Under the pieces are notes generated by a model. That model saw nothing but the letters and a program-made list of their open reading frames with translations, did not search any database and was not told the origin of the DNA. Positions 19,955-27,272 of a stretch of 64,000 bases of DNA are shown here, in pieces. The DNA lies in assembly GCF_001957125.1 (NCBI RefSeq), contig NZ_MPHJ01000007.1, positions 62,001 through 126,000 of the forward strand, read 5' to 3'. Position 1 is the stretch's first letter, and each line of letters opens with the position of its first letter. This DNA is from Shewanella sp. UCD-KL12 (GTDB lineage Bacteria; Pseudomonadota; Gammaproteobacteria; Enterobacterales; Shewanellaceae). Position numbers and translations under genes: made by a program.

Positions 19955-20048
19955 GTGTGATAGTCCGATTTATAAAACGGCATATTCAGACCTTTAAATG
20001 TGTTCGCTGTAGAGCGCTTTAAAAAGCTGCTTAACCAGAAACTTAGAG

Positions 20049-20861
20049 TCATTCGCTATAAGTTGCCTTAAATAGTTGCTCACCTTGAACCTTGTAGCTG
20101 TTGATCATGCTTTGTGCTTCAGCACCGATCAGCCAATCACTTAGGGCTCTTGCACCTTTGTGGTTTAGGTCAGGGTATTTTGCAGGGTTAATAAGCATGA
20201 TTTGGTAAGGGTTAGCTAGTGCTGCACCGCCATCAAAATCAATCGCCATATCTAGTTTTGCTTTATACGCAACAAACGTTCCACGATCAGAAAGCGTATA
20301 ACCTTGAAGTTCGTTAGCCATTAGCAGGGTTTTACCCATACCTTGACCTACTGACTTATAGGTAGCGAAAGAGGGATCAACATCGGCATCTTTCCAGATG
20401 ATCAGCTCTTTCATGTTAGTCCCTGAGTTATCTCCACGAGATACAAAGGTTTCACCTGATTTAGCTATTTTAGCAAAAGCTTCTTCAACTGTCTTACTGC
20501 TACGGATTTTTGCAGGGTCATTTTTAGGGCCCAAGATCACAAAATCGTTCTCCATGATGCCGCGTGGAAGAAGTCCGAAGCCTTCATCAACAAATTTTGC
20601 TTCAGCGGCAGGGGCGTGAGTCATGATGACATCAACGTCGCCTTGGCGTGCTAACTTAAGAGCTTTACCTGTACCTGTAGCAATAACCTGAACTTTATAG
20701 CCAGATTCTGCTTCGAATTTTGGTAGTAGGTTTTTAAGCAGGCCAGAGTTTTCTGTACTCGTTGTAGTGGCGAGTTTAATGATCTCTTCAGCTTGTGCAG
20801 GCATGCCTGTAACTAACGTAGCGGCTAATGCAATACTGAAGAGTGATTTAAGGTTTAACAT
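20049..20861 (-). CDS. tupA: Periplasmic tungstate-binding protein (TupA-like)
   Basis: 270 aa. Signal peptide at residues 1-24 (hydrophobic core FSIALAATLVTG, cleavage after AQA). The mature start EIIKLATTTSTENSGLL contains the TTTS-type oxyanion-binding motif characteristic of TupA. The rest (GTGKALKLARQGDVDVIMTHAPAAE) follows the family closely. It delivers tungstate (or molybdate with lower affinity in characterised homologues) to TupBC. Promoter-proximal gene of the six-gene operon, divergent from the two-component genes at 21134. Confidence 0.9.
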   Translation of the reverse strand: MLNLKSLFSIALAATLVTGMPAQAEEIIKLATTTSTENSGLLKNLLPKFEAESGYKVQVIATGTGKALKLARQGDVDVIMTHAPAAEAKFVDEGFGLLPRGIMENDFVILGPKNDPAKIRSSKTVEEAFAKIAKSGETFVSRGDNSGTNMKELIIWKDADVDPSFATYKSVGQGMGKTLLMANELQGYTLSDRGTFVAYKAKLDMAIDFDGGAALANPYQIMLINPAKYPDLNHKGARALSDWLIGAEAQSMINSYKVQGEQLFKATYSE

Positions 20862-21133
20862 TCTTGCTCCTTGGCTAATCTAATAAGAGGACCCATTGCC
20901 ATATGAGGTCATCCAACAATTTGCCTTGTATTTAGCAAGTACAATGCCAAGTTATTTATGGTTACACGGGTCTCACACTGCAGCACGAAATGAGAGCAAG
21001 ATCGCAAAAATAAAAGTTACCATACAGACATATTGTCCCAAACATCGCATTCTTTGGTTCACAGTGACCTATTTTCTTGAACTTGGTGATAGAATAATCA
21101 TTAAATGAGTCAAAATGTCCTAAAGCAGACAAT

Positions 21134-22516
21134 ATGAGCCAAACTAAAAAAGATTCTAAACCACTTCCATCAGCTGTTTCTGTGCTTATTGTAGATGATG
21201 AGCCTGGAATGCGTAGTTTCCTCAAAAAAGCCCTATCGAAGAAGTTTGCTTTAGTGGAGACAGCGTCGAGCGTAGAAGATGCCGAGCAGCTTAGAAGTCG
21301 CTGTCATTTCGACCTGCTGATTGTCGATATTCGCTTGCCTGGGCGTTCAGGTATTGAGTGGCATGAAGCACTTGATGACCAAGAACGTCGATCAGATATT
21401 ATCTTTATGACTGGCTACGCCGATATGGACGTGGCGATTAAAGCGCTGCGTGCTGGTGCCTCTGATTTCATCATGAAGCCCTTCCACTTAGAACAGATGA
21501 TGAAAGCGGTCGATCGCTGTATTGAACGTCGCCTGTTGAAGCGTGAAAACTTGATGTTGCGTCGTGAAGTCTCTATCGGACAGTCTTCGACCATCATAGG
21601 CAGCAGCGAAGCCATGAAAGAGGTGAAACACGTGATAGAGCGTGTTGCACCAACTAATGCCGTTATTCTTATCGAAGGTGAGTCTGGCACAGGTAAAGAG
21701 CTAGTGGCTCGGCAGCTGCATCTACTCAGTGGAAGGCAAGGGCCATTTGTACCTGTTAACTGTGGTGCGATAGCGCCAGAGCTTTTAGAGAGTGAATTAT
21801 TTGGTCATTCTGCTGGTGCTTTTACTGGTGCGAAAGGCAATCGAGAGGGGTTATTCAGCTTCGCCTCTGGTGGCACCATATTTCTTGATGAAATTGGTGA
21901 GATGCCACTGAAGATGCAAACTGCGCTACTTAGAGTGCTTGAGCAGAGAACGATTCGACCTGTGGGTAGCGAAAAAGAGACCAATATTGATGTGCGGGTT
22001 TTAGCTGCAACCAACCGTAAGTTAGCTGAAGAGGTTGAAGAGGGGAACTTTAGGCGTGATCTCTATTACCGTTTAAATGTGCTCGATATCGTTATTCCAC
22101 CACTGCGAGAGCGACCAGAAGATGTGGTTGAGTTGACGCATCATTTCACCCTGCAGCTCGCTTCTGAGTTGGGAGTGAAAGAGGTGGTTTGGAGTCATGA
22201 AGATATGCTCAAACTACAGCAGCATGAGTGGCCAGGTAATATTCGTGAGCTACGTAATATGATTGAGCGTTGCATACTCCTAGGTAAACCACCTGCAGAG
22301 TATTGGAAGCAGCAACCTAAGAGCGAATCTGTGAATGAATCAGGTTATCCATTAAGTTGGGGGCTCAAAGAGGTTGAGAAGCACCATGTGATGCAAGTTG
22401 TTGATGCTCATCAAGGTAATAAGTCTGCTGCGGCAAGAGATCTTGGTGTTTCACGTAAGACCTTAGACCGAAAATATAAAGAGTGGTTTGACACAGATAG
22501 AGAAGAGGAGGGCTAA
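21134..22516 (+). CDS. Sigma54-dependent response regulator (NtrC/DctD family)
   Basis: 460 aa. An N-terminal receiver (15-130) has VLIVDDEPG and phospho-acceptor Asp-65. A central AAA+ domain (about 145-375) has Walker A GESGTGKE, the sigma54-contacting GAFTGA loop and Walker B GGTIFLDEIGEM. A C-terminal Fis-type HTH (NKSAAARDLGVSRKTLDRK) follows. It activates sigma54 promoters when phosphorylated, very likely by the kinase starting 3 nt downstream. The regulon is unknown, and I found no convincing TGGCAC-N5-TTGC site nearby. It is divergent from tupA. Confidence 0.95.
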   Translation: MSQTKKDSKPLPSAVSVLIVDDEPGMRSFLKKALSKKFALVETASSVEDAEQLRSRCHFDLLIVDIRLPGRSGIEWHEALDDQERRSDIIFMTGYADMDVAIKALRAGASDFIMKPFHLEQMMKAVDRCIERRLLKRENLMLRREVSIGQSSTIIGSSEAMKEVKHVIERVAPTNAVILIEGESGTGKELVARQLHLLSGRQGPFVPVNCGAIAPELLESELFGHSAGAFTGAKGNREGLFSFASGGTIFLDEIGEMPLKMQTALLRVLEQRTIRPVGSEKETNIDVRVLAATNRKLAEEVEEGNFRRDLYYRLNVLDIVIPPLRERPEDVVELTHHFTLQLASELGVKEVVWSHEDMLKLQQHEWPGNIRELRNMIERCILLGKPPAEYWKQQPKSESVNESGYPLSWGLKEVEKHHVMQVVDAHQGNKSAAARDLGVSRKTLDRKYKEWFDTDREEEG

Positions 22517-22518
22517 AG

Positions 22519-24633
22519 GTGTCATTTTTCCCTCGAGTCTTTGGTGTTAATTGGCAGCAGATGCAGGCCAAAGTTCGCTATCGCATATTAATCTTAACTC
22601 TGTTACCTATCTTGCTCACTTTAGTCAGCTTAGTGTTTATCACTATCTACTGGAATATTAGCTATACCGGTAAGCAGCTATTTATGAAGGTTAAAGCTGA
22701 CCTTACTGTGGCTAATAACACCTTAGTATCGGTACAGCATAGCCAAGAGAAACAGCTAGAGTTAGTCATGAGCTCATGGGAGTTTCAAAATGAGTTTAGG
22801 CAGTTTGATACCTCAGTGACTGCGCGAAAGCCGATAGAGGATTTTTTAGAGCAGCAGAAGCAATCACTCAACTTAGACTTTCTACGTTTGGTCAGTGTCG
22901 CTGAGGCGGCTGCCGATCCCGATCTGCGGTTTATGTTGCCTAAAGTCAACGGAAGCTCAGCTTTCTCAGGTTTAATGGTATTAGGGCCTAAAAGGCTGGC
23001 AAGAATTGATCCTGAGATGGTGGCAGTGGCGAGTATTCCACTGGTTGAAACTCCCAGATCGCAAAAGCCATTAAAAACAGTAGAGGATAGAGGCCTACTC
23101 AGCCGGAGTATCTTACCGATCCCTGATGCGGATGGTAATGTCGCTTGGTATCTTGACGGTGGCATACTGTTTAACCGAGATATCCGAATTGTTGACCATA
23201 TTCGCGATCTTGTATACGACAAAGGCACCTTGCCTGAACGCTCTATCGGTACTGTGACTATCTTTCTTGATAATATTCGTATTAGTACCAATGTACCTTT
23301 ACATTTCTTCCCCCAAGGTGACGAAACACAAGGGCGTGCTCTAGGTAGCCTGGTATCGGAAGAGGTGAAACAGAAAGTGTTATCTCAAGGCTTGCTTTGG
23401 GTTGATCGTGCCTTTGTATTTAATGATTGGTTTATCTCTGCTTACTCTCCACTGGTTGATATTCAGGGCAAGCGGATTGGTATGATCTACACAGGTTTCT
23501 CTGAGTCGCCATTTATCCACAACTATCTGCTGAATATTATCGAGCTGGGTACCATTTTAATGTTGGTGCTGCTGGTCTCTGGTTTGTTGGTTTATCGCGG
23601 TGCATATAGCTTACTGCAGCCGATTGAGCGAATTCATCATGTAGTAAAAGCGGTTCAATCTGGTCGAAACTTGCGTATTGGTTCGCTTGGATTAGAGCGG
23701 GAAAATGAGCTTTCAAACCTAGCGGAACAGTTCGACCGCATGCTAGATCTGCTTCAGCGTAGAAACTCTCAAATTCAGGCTGCATCGGAGCAACTTGAAG
23801 TGAAAGTTGAGGAGCGAACACGTAGCCTGCAGGAGAAAACCGAAGAGTTACAAAACAACGTGGCGCTGCTTAATGAAACTCGACAGCAGTTAGTGACCAA
23901 TGAAAAGTTAACCGCGCTCGGTGAGTTAACCGCAGGTATCGCCCATGAGATCAATAACCCTACGGCAGTGATCTTAGGGAACATGGAGCTGCTTAAATAT
24001 GAACTCGGCGACAATGCTGATGCTGTCGAAGAGGAGATAGACCTCGTTATTCAGCAGGTAGGACGCATTAGCACGATTATTCGTAGCTTGCTGCAATACA
24101 GCCGACCTGGTGAGTTTAACGCACCATTAGAGATGCACCAACTTACTCCGATTATTGAGGAGATGCTGGTGCTTGTCCGTCACTCTATTCAGGAGCAACA
24201 GGTTGTATTGAATCAAGAGCTTAATGCTAGCTATCCGATAGAGGTAAATCGTCCTCAACTGCTGCAAGTCTTAATTAACCTCGTGGTTAATGCAGCCCAC
24301 GCTATGGACGAGAAGGGACGAATTTGGATCCGTACCTATGACTGGGTGCATATGGATGAGCCGATTGGCGTTAAGATTGAGATTGAAGATGAAGGTAAAG
24401 GTATCCCTCAGGAGCAACTAGGGCGTATTTTTGACCCCTTCTATACAACCAGAAAGGATGGTACCGGCTTAGGGTTATCACTAAGCTACGGCATCATTAA
24501 GCGTATTGGCGGCACCATAGAGGTGAGTTCTACATTAGGTAAAGGCACGCTATTTACCATTGGTCTATACCACAAGGCCAAAGAGGAGCAGACTGATACA
24601 CCTTATGAAGGTTTGCACTTCAATGCGCCTTAA
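22519..24633 (+). CDS. Membrane sensor histidine kinase, partner of the sigma54 regulator
   Basis: 704 aa. TM1 at about 22-44 and TM2 at about 337-358 flank a roughly 290-residue periplasmic sensor, probably of Cache type. A HAMP domain (about 360-412), a coiled coil (418-465) and HisKA with the phospho-accepting His-476 in IAHEINNP follow. The ATPase domain has N, G1 (DEGKGIPQE), F (FDPFYTT) and G2 (GTGLGLS) boxes. The GTG start at 22519 is preceded by GAGGAGG at 22505-22511 and lies 2 nt after the regulator's stop. The inducing ligand is unknown. Confidence 0.93.
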   Translation: MSFFPRVFGVNWQQMQAKVRYRILILTLLPILLTLVSLVFITIYWNISYTGKQLFMKVKADLTVANNTLVSVQHSQEKQLELVMSSWEFQNEFRQFDTSVTARKPIEDFLEQQKQSLNLDFLRLVSVAEAAADPDLRFMLPKVNGSSAFSGLMVLGPKRLARIDPEMVAVASIPLVETPRSQKPLKTVEDRGLLSRSILPIPDADGNVAWYLDGGILFNRDIRIVDHIRDLVYDKGTLPERSIGTVTIFLDNIRISTNVPLHFFPQGDETQGRALGSLVSEEVKQKVLSQGLLWVDRAFVFNDWFISAYSPLVDIQGKRIGMIYTGFSESPFIHNYLLNIIELGTILMLVLLVSGLLVYRGAYSLLQPIERIHHVVKAVQSGRNLRIGSLGLERENELSNLAEQFDRMLDLLQRRNSQIQAASEQLEVKVEERTRSLQEKTEELQNNVALLNETRQQLVTNEKLTALGELTAGIAHEINNPTAVILGNMELLKYELGDNADAVEEEIDLVIQQVGRISTIIRSLLQYSRPGEFNAPLEMHQLTPIIEEMLVLVRHSIQEQQVVLNQELNASYPIEVNRPQLLQVLINLVVNAAHAMDEKGRIWIRTYDWVHMDEPIGVKIEIEDEGKGIPQEQLGRIFDPFYTTRKDGTGLGLSLSYGIIKRIGGTIEVSSTLGKGTLFTIGLYHKAKEEQTDTPYEGLHFNAP

Positions 24634-24661
24634 CTAGGAATCACCGCTCATTCTCATCGAT

Positions 24662-24690
24662 AAAAACCACTACATCAGTTAGTGGTTTTT
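24662..24690 (+). terminator. Intrinsic terminator of the two-component operon
   Basis: An 11-bp stem AAAAACCACTA / TAGTGGTTTTT with a 7-nt loop and a continuing T run, 29 nt after the kinase stop. Confidence 0.85.
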
Positions 24691-24727
24691 TTATGGGGTC
24701 TGCTTAGAATTTGATATAAATTTAGAC

Positions 24728-24864
24728 AAAAAAAAGCCTAGAAAAAGTATCTAGGCTATAAAGAGTGTGTGAGCAATGTCGTGCTTGCGAAACTCAACTT
24801 AAATATAAACCTAAGACATGAAACAAAGGCGAATCACATAAGTAAGAAAGAGTTCTTGGAACGC
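24728..24864 (-). ncRNA. ryhB: RyhB-type iron-responsive small RNA, copy 1 (diverged)
   Basis: About 137 nt, minus strand. It contains AGCACGACATTGCTCACA (plus-strand 24768-24785), identical to the 18-nt core of E. coli RyhB that pairs with target mRNAs. It ends in a 7-bp stem (24736-24742 / 24750-24756) followed by eight U. The 5' end has the GTTC-CAA-GAAC mini-hairpin shared by all three copies. The middle of the transcript differs completely from copies 2 and 3 and is about 40 nt shorter. RyhB represses iron-using proteins when iron is scarce, usually with Hfq. The start site is inferred from the promoter; no protein gene overlaps it. Confidence 0.88.
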
Positions 24865-24870
24865 ATGCAA

Positions 24871-24899
24871 ATAGTAATTATTATCATTAAGGGGTGCAA
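24871..24899 (-). promoter_or_regulatory. Promoter and Fur box of ryhB copy 1
   Basis: On the minus strand, -35 TTGCAC (24894-24899), 17-nt spacer, -10 TACTAT (24871-24876). A Fur-box-like sequence TGATAATAATTACTA (24872-24886) covers the spacer and -10, matching the TGATAATnATTATCA consensus at 12 of 14 informative positions. Iron-loaded Fur would block RNA polymerase here. Confidence 0.85.
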
Positions 24900-24996
24900 C
24901 TGTTTTTTATCGTTTGTATTGTAAAGAGACATAATTAGGCTATTTGTCAATGTAATTCAATGGGTTGTATTTTTAGTTGTTGAGAGCAATTAATCT

Positions 24997-25060
24997 AGAT
25001 AAGAGATAAGAGATAAGAGATAAGAGATAAGAGATAAGAGATAAGAGATAAGAGATAAGA
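24997..25060. repeat. Heptanucleotide microsatellite (AGATAAG)9
   Basis: Nine perfect AGATAAG units plus one base. It lies about 100 bp upstream of the ryhB copy 1 promoter and just beyond the copy 2 terminator. Perfect tandem units of this length are prone to slippage. There is no reading frame through it. Confidence 0.97.
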
Positions 25061-25071
25061 AAATTCAAGGC

Positions 25072-25251
25072 AAAAAAATACCGGGATTAGAGTATCCCGG
25101 CTATAAGAGTGTGTGAGCAATGTCGTGCTATGCGAAACCCGCTTAACGTTTCTATTTAGTTAACCCTTGAGCAGAGTTAATTAAATAGTTGGCTAATGAA
25201 AACAGAGATGAAGTGCTTACCTTAGCTTTGTAGAGTGAGTTCTTGGAACGC
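25072..25251 (-). ncRNA. ryhB: RyhB-type iron-responsive small RNA, copy 2
   Basis: About 180 nt, minus strand. The core AGCACGACATTGCTCACA is present (plus 25112-25129). The terminator stem CCGGGA/TCCCGG (25081-25086 / 25095-25100), extended by ATA/TAT pairs, is followed by seven U (25072-25078). It is nearly identical to copy 3 over its whole length, with only a handful of substitutions and one small indel. The length is closer to the long Vibrio RyhB than to the 90-nt E. coli form. The 5' region predicts extra structure that might bind additional targets. Confidence 0.9.
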
Positions 25252-25257
25252 ATGCAA

Positions 25258-25286
25258 ATAGTAATCATTATCATTTGGTCTTGCAA
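25258..25286 (-). promoter_or_regulatory. Promoter and Fur box of ryhB copy 2
   Basis: Minus strand -35 TTGCAA (25281-25286), 17-nt spacer, -10 TACTAT (25258-25263). The Fur-box-like TGATAATGATTACTA (25259-25273) overlaps spacer and -10, matching 12 of 14 informative consensus positions. Confidence 0.87.
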
Positions 25287-25435
25287 CTATTTTTTGTACA
25301 TTTTTATAGAATATTTATCTTTTTATTTTTACCCTTATTTAAGTTATTGCTTTTACTTGTTTTATATTGAGTCTGTTTTTCTTTCTAAGGGATGTATCTG
25401 CTTAGATGGCCCTGAGAACTTGATAAACTGGAGAC

Positions 25436-25614
25436 AAAAAAATACCGGGATAAGAGTATCCCGGCTATAAGAGTGTGTGAGCAATGTCGTGCTATGCGAA
25501 ACCCGCTTAACGTTTCTATTTAGTTAACCCTTAGTAGAGTTAATTAAATAGTTGGCTAATGAAAACAGAGATGAAGTGCTTACCTTAGCTTTGTAGAGTG
25601 AGTTCTTGGAACGC
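25436..25614 (-). ncRNA. ryhB: RyhB-type iron-responsive small RNA, copy 3
   Basis: About 179 nt, minus strand, closest to the GNAT gene. The core AGCACGACATTGCTCACA is intact (plus 25476-25493). The terminator stem at 25445-25450 / 25459-25464 is followed by seven U (25436-25442). It is almost the same sequence as copy 2, so a recent duplication. It has the strongest promoter of the three. As in other RyhB RNAs, base-pairing repression of iron-sulfur, TCA-cycle or storage-protein mRNAs is expected from family knowledge; targets are not shown here. Confidence 0.9.
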
Positions 25615-25620
25615 ATGTAA

Positions 25621-25649
25621 ATAATAATCATTATCATTTGTGCTTGCAA
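25621..25649 (-). promoter_or_regulatory. Promoter and Fur box of ryhB copy 3
   Basis: Minus strand -35 TTGCAA (25644-25649), 17-nt spacer, -10 TATTAT (25621-25626), one change from TATAAT. The Fur-box-like TGATAATGATTATTA (25622-25636) matches 13 of 14 informative positions, the best of the three copies. Confidence 0.88.
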
Positions 25650-25697
25650 GCTTTTTTCCACGATTATTACTTAAAATTTCAATAACAACACCAGACT

Positions 25698-26156
25698 TTA
25701 TATAAGCTTCTGTAAGTAAAGCTTATTTAATGATGTAGAGTGCTTGTTGGTATCGACTGACATGATCTCATAGCTATGCTTAACGAGCATGCTTAACATA
25801 GCGCCAAAACGGTTGAGTGTTTTAACTTCTATTGCAGCAAACCCTTGAGCTGATACCCACAACTCTTGGTCTTTTAGTAGCAGCTCGGCTAATCCCAGTT
25901 TTCTGAAATCAGGTAAAATTCCACCTAACCAGCTATAGAAGTGGTTATTTTGCGTGGAATAACCCAGTTTAAAACCTGCAAGCTCATCTTCTACATAGAT
26001 ATACTGAAGTAGGACAGTGCTGTTCTGTAGGCGAGTTTGATATTCGCTCTGTGAGTAGGGCTTATCAAATTCAGGGATTTGAGCACAAACAGCGATAACC
26101 TCATCAATGATACTGTCTTGGATATCTGTGATCTGCTTGATAGTAACGGTATACAT
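25698..26156 (-). CDS. GNAT-family N-acetyltransferase
   Basis: 152 aa. The GNAT fold is seen from the central acetyl-CoA strand YSWLGGILPDFRKLGLAELLLKDQ (about 74-97), where the usual RGxGxG loop is degenerate (RKLGLA), and from the final AIEVKTLNRFGAMLSMLVKHSYEI, which resembles RimI-type C-terminal motifs. The substrate is unknown. It lies between yhhQ and ryhB copy 3. Its 3' end contains a weak AAGCTT inverted repeat but no strong terminator, so some readthrough into the ryhB region is possible. Confidence 0.75.
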   Translation of the reverse strand: MYTVTIKQITDIQDSIIDEVIAVCAQIPEFDKPYSQSEYQTRLQNSTVLLQYIYVEDELAGFKLGYSTQNNHFYSWLGGILPDFRKLGLAELLLKDQELWVSAQGFAAIEVKTLNRFGAMLSMLVKHSYEIMSVDTNKHSTSLNKLYLQKLI

Positions 26157-26229
26157 AAAGCCTCTAGTTGATACCGTTAAAGCGGCATCTCATTGTTAAT
26201 TTTGAGTGCCGCTATCATAGTACAAAACG

Positions 26230-26244
26230 ACTGGTCAGGCCAGT
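26230..26244 (-). terminator. Weak hairpin downstream of yhhQ
   Basis: ACTGG/CCAGT 5-bp stem with a 5-nt loop, followed on the minus strand by cgttttg, 22 nt past the yhhQ stop. Short, so low confidence. Confidence 0.35.
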
Positions 26245-26265
26245 TGGTTGGGATTCTTAGCGCTT

Positions 26266-26910
26266 TTAGGGCGCTGGGTTAACTATCTTCTGCTCTAATA
26301 TTTTAAGTAATACACCATAAGCGGGTAGAAATAGACACAAGCTAACGATGAGTTTAAAGCCATAGTCGACACTGGCTATCTCTGGCCAGTGCTGCGCCAT
26401 AAAGCTATCTGTTGATGCGTAAAATGCCAGTGAGAAAAACACTAAGGTATCAACCAAGTTACCAATAACCGTTGAAGCGGCTGGTGCAACCCACCATGAT
26501 TGCGTGTTTCTAAGCTTGGAAAAAACGGTGATATCCATTAGCTGGCCAATGAGATAAGCAGCGAAGCTCGCAAAGGCTATTCTGAATACAAAACTGTTAA
26601 ACTCAGCGAGTGCAGCGACTCCCTGAAAAGCTGCTTGGTGGAACATGACGCCCATCAAATAGGAGATCACCAATGCAGGTATCATCGCCCTAAAAATAAT
26701 TCGCCTTGCTGCACTTTGACCAAAAATTCGTACAGTTAGATCTGTGGCGAGATAGACAAACGGAAAGCTAAATGCTCCCCAGGTAGTGTGAAAGCCAAAT
26801 ATTTGGAAAGGTAGTTGAACCAGATAGTTACTGGCACAAATAATCAATATATGGAAGCTGACAAGCAGCAATAGCGCACGCTTAATCTGCGCTGGTGTTA
26901 ACGTTAACAT
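26266..26910 (-). CDS. yhhQ: Queuosine precursor transporter (YhhQ/COG1738)
   Basis: 214 aa, about six transmembrane helices. The family blocks are visible: NYLVQLPFQIFGFHTTWGAFSFPFVYLATDL (about 27-58), FRIAFASFAAYLIGQLMDI (about 108-126) and VIGNLVDTLVFF (about 147-158). In E. coli YhhQ imports 7-cyano-7-deazaguanine/7-aminomethyl-7-deazaguanine for tRNA queuosine. Full length. The ATG at 26910 is preceded by AAAAAGG 7 nt away. It has its own promoter and a 128-nt structured leader, listed separately. Confidence 0.92.
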   Translation of the reverse strand: MLTLTPAQIKRALLLLVSFHILIICASNYLVQLPFQIFGFHTTWGAFSFPFVYLATDLTVRIFGQSAARRIIFRAMIPALVISYLMGVMFHQAAFQGVAALAEFNSFVFRIAFASFAAYLIGQLMDITVFSKLRNTQSWWVAPAASTVIGNLVDTLVFFSLAFYASTDSFMAQHWPEIASVDYGFKLIVSLCLFLPAYGVLLKILEQKIVNPAP

Positions 26911-27038
26911 CTTGTGGCCTTTTTAGTGGTGGTTGAGAAGCGCGGGGTGAGGGAACCCGCTGATAAATAGATGATATACAGCTCATAATATTAAGCGGCA
27001 TACCTTGTGATCATTATTATTGTTTACCCCTGTAGGGG
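26911..27038 (-). promoter_or_regulatory. Structured 5' leader of yhhQ, possible preQ1-type riboswitch
   Basis: The predicted mRNA leader is about 128 nt. Close to the gene it has the hairpin GCGGG-UUCCCUCAC-CCCGC (26942-26960), then 17 nt further a CUAAAAAGG tail that includes the ribosome site. Stem plus GGGUUC/ACCCC loop edges plus an A-rich tail ending at the ribosome site resemble the preQ1-I class, which controls yhhQ homologues in other bacteria. However, the gap between stem and tail is longer than usual and is not A-rich, so this is only a candidate. A second hairpin, CCCC-tacA-GGGG, lies near the 5' end. Confidence 0.35.
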
Positions 27039-27044
27039 CGGCAC

Positions 27045-27072
27045 ATTATAAAGGGGTTTATTTTTCAAGCAA
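27045..27072 (-). promoter_or_regulatory. Sigma70 promoter of yhhQ
   Basis: Minus strand -35 TTGCTT (27067-27072), 16-nt spacer, perfect -10 TATAAT (27045-27050). Predicted start near 27038. Confidence 0.7.
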
Positions 27073-27272
27073 GCCTAATTCTGCAGTTTTGATTACTTGG
27101 TTTTACGTCGATTTTCCCAAGGTGCCTTTAAAAAGAAGGTGTGGTCGCTCTATATTCATGCAAGCCTGTTCTAAACTTATTAGATAGTGATTTATTGAGA
27201 AGCTCAAAGCCTCTCTTACTCGTAGAGGAGAGCGTTATTAAGATGACGCTCTGCTTAATAGAAGTGACCCTA

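Noticed and set aside
20896..21225. Short frames on both strands in the tupA/response-regulator gap
   Set aside because: No ribosome site, and they cover the region that must hold the divergent promoters and the 5' end of the regulator.
22785..23291. 168-codon minus-strand frame inside the sensor kinase
   Set aside because: It lies wholly within a convincing kinase gene on the other strand and has no start signal.
24997..25060. CRISPR-like repeat array
   Set aside because: The units are 7 nt, contiguous and without spacers; it is a microsatellite.
25243..25470. 75-codon plus-strand frame between the ryhB copies
   Set aside because: It runs antisense through parts of ryhB copies 2 and 3 and the AT-rich spacer, has no ribosome site, and its composition is low-complexity Phe/Tyr/Leu.
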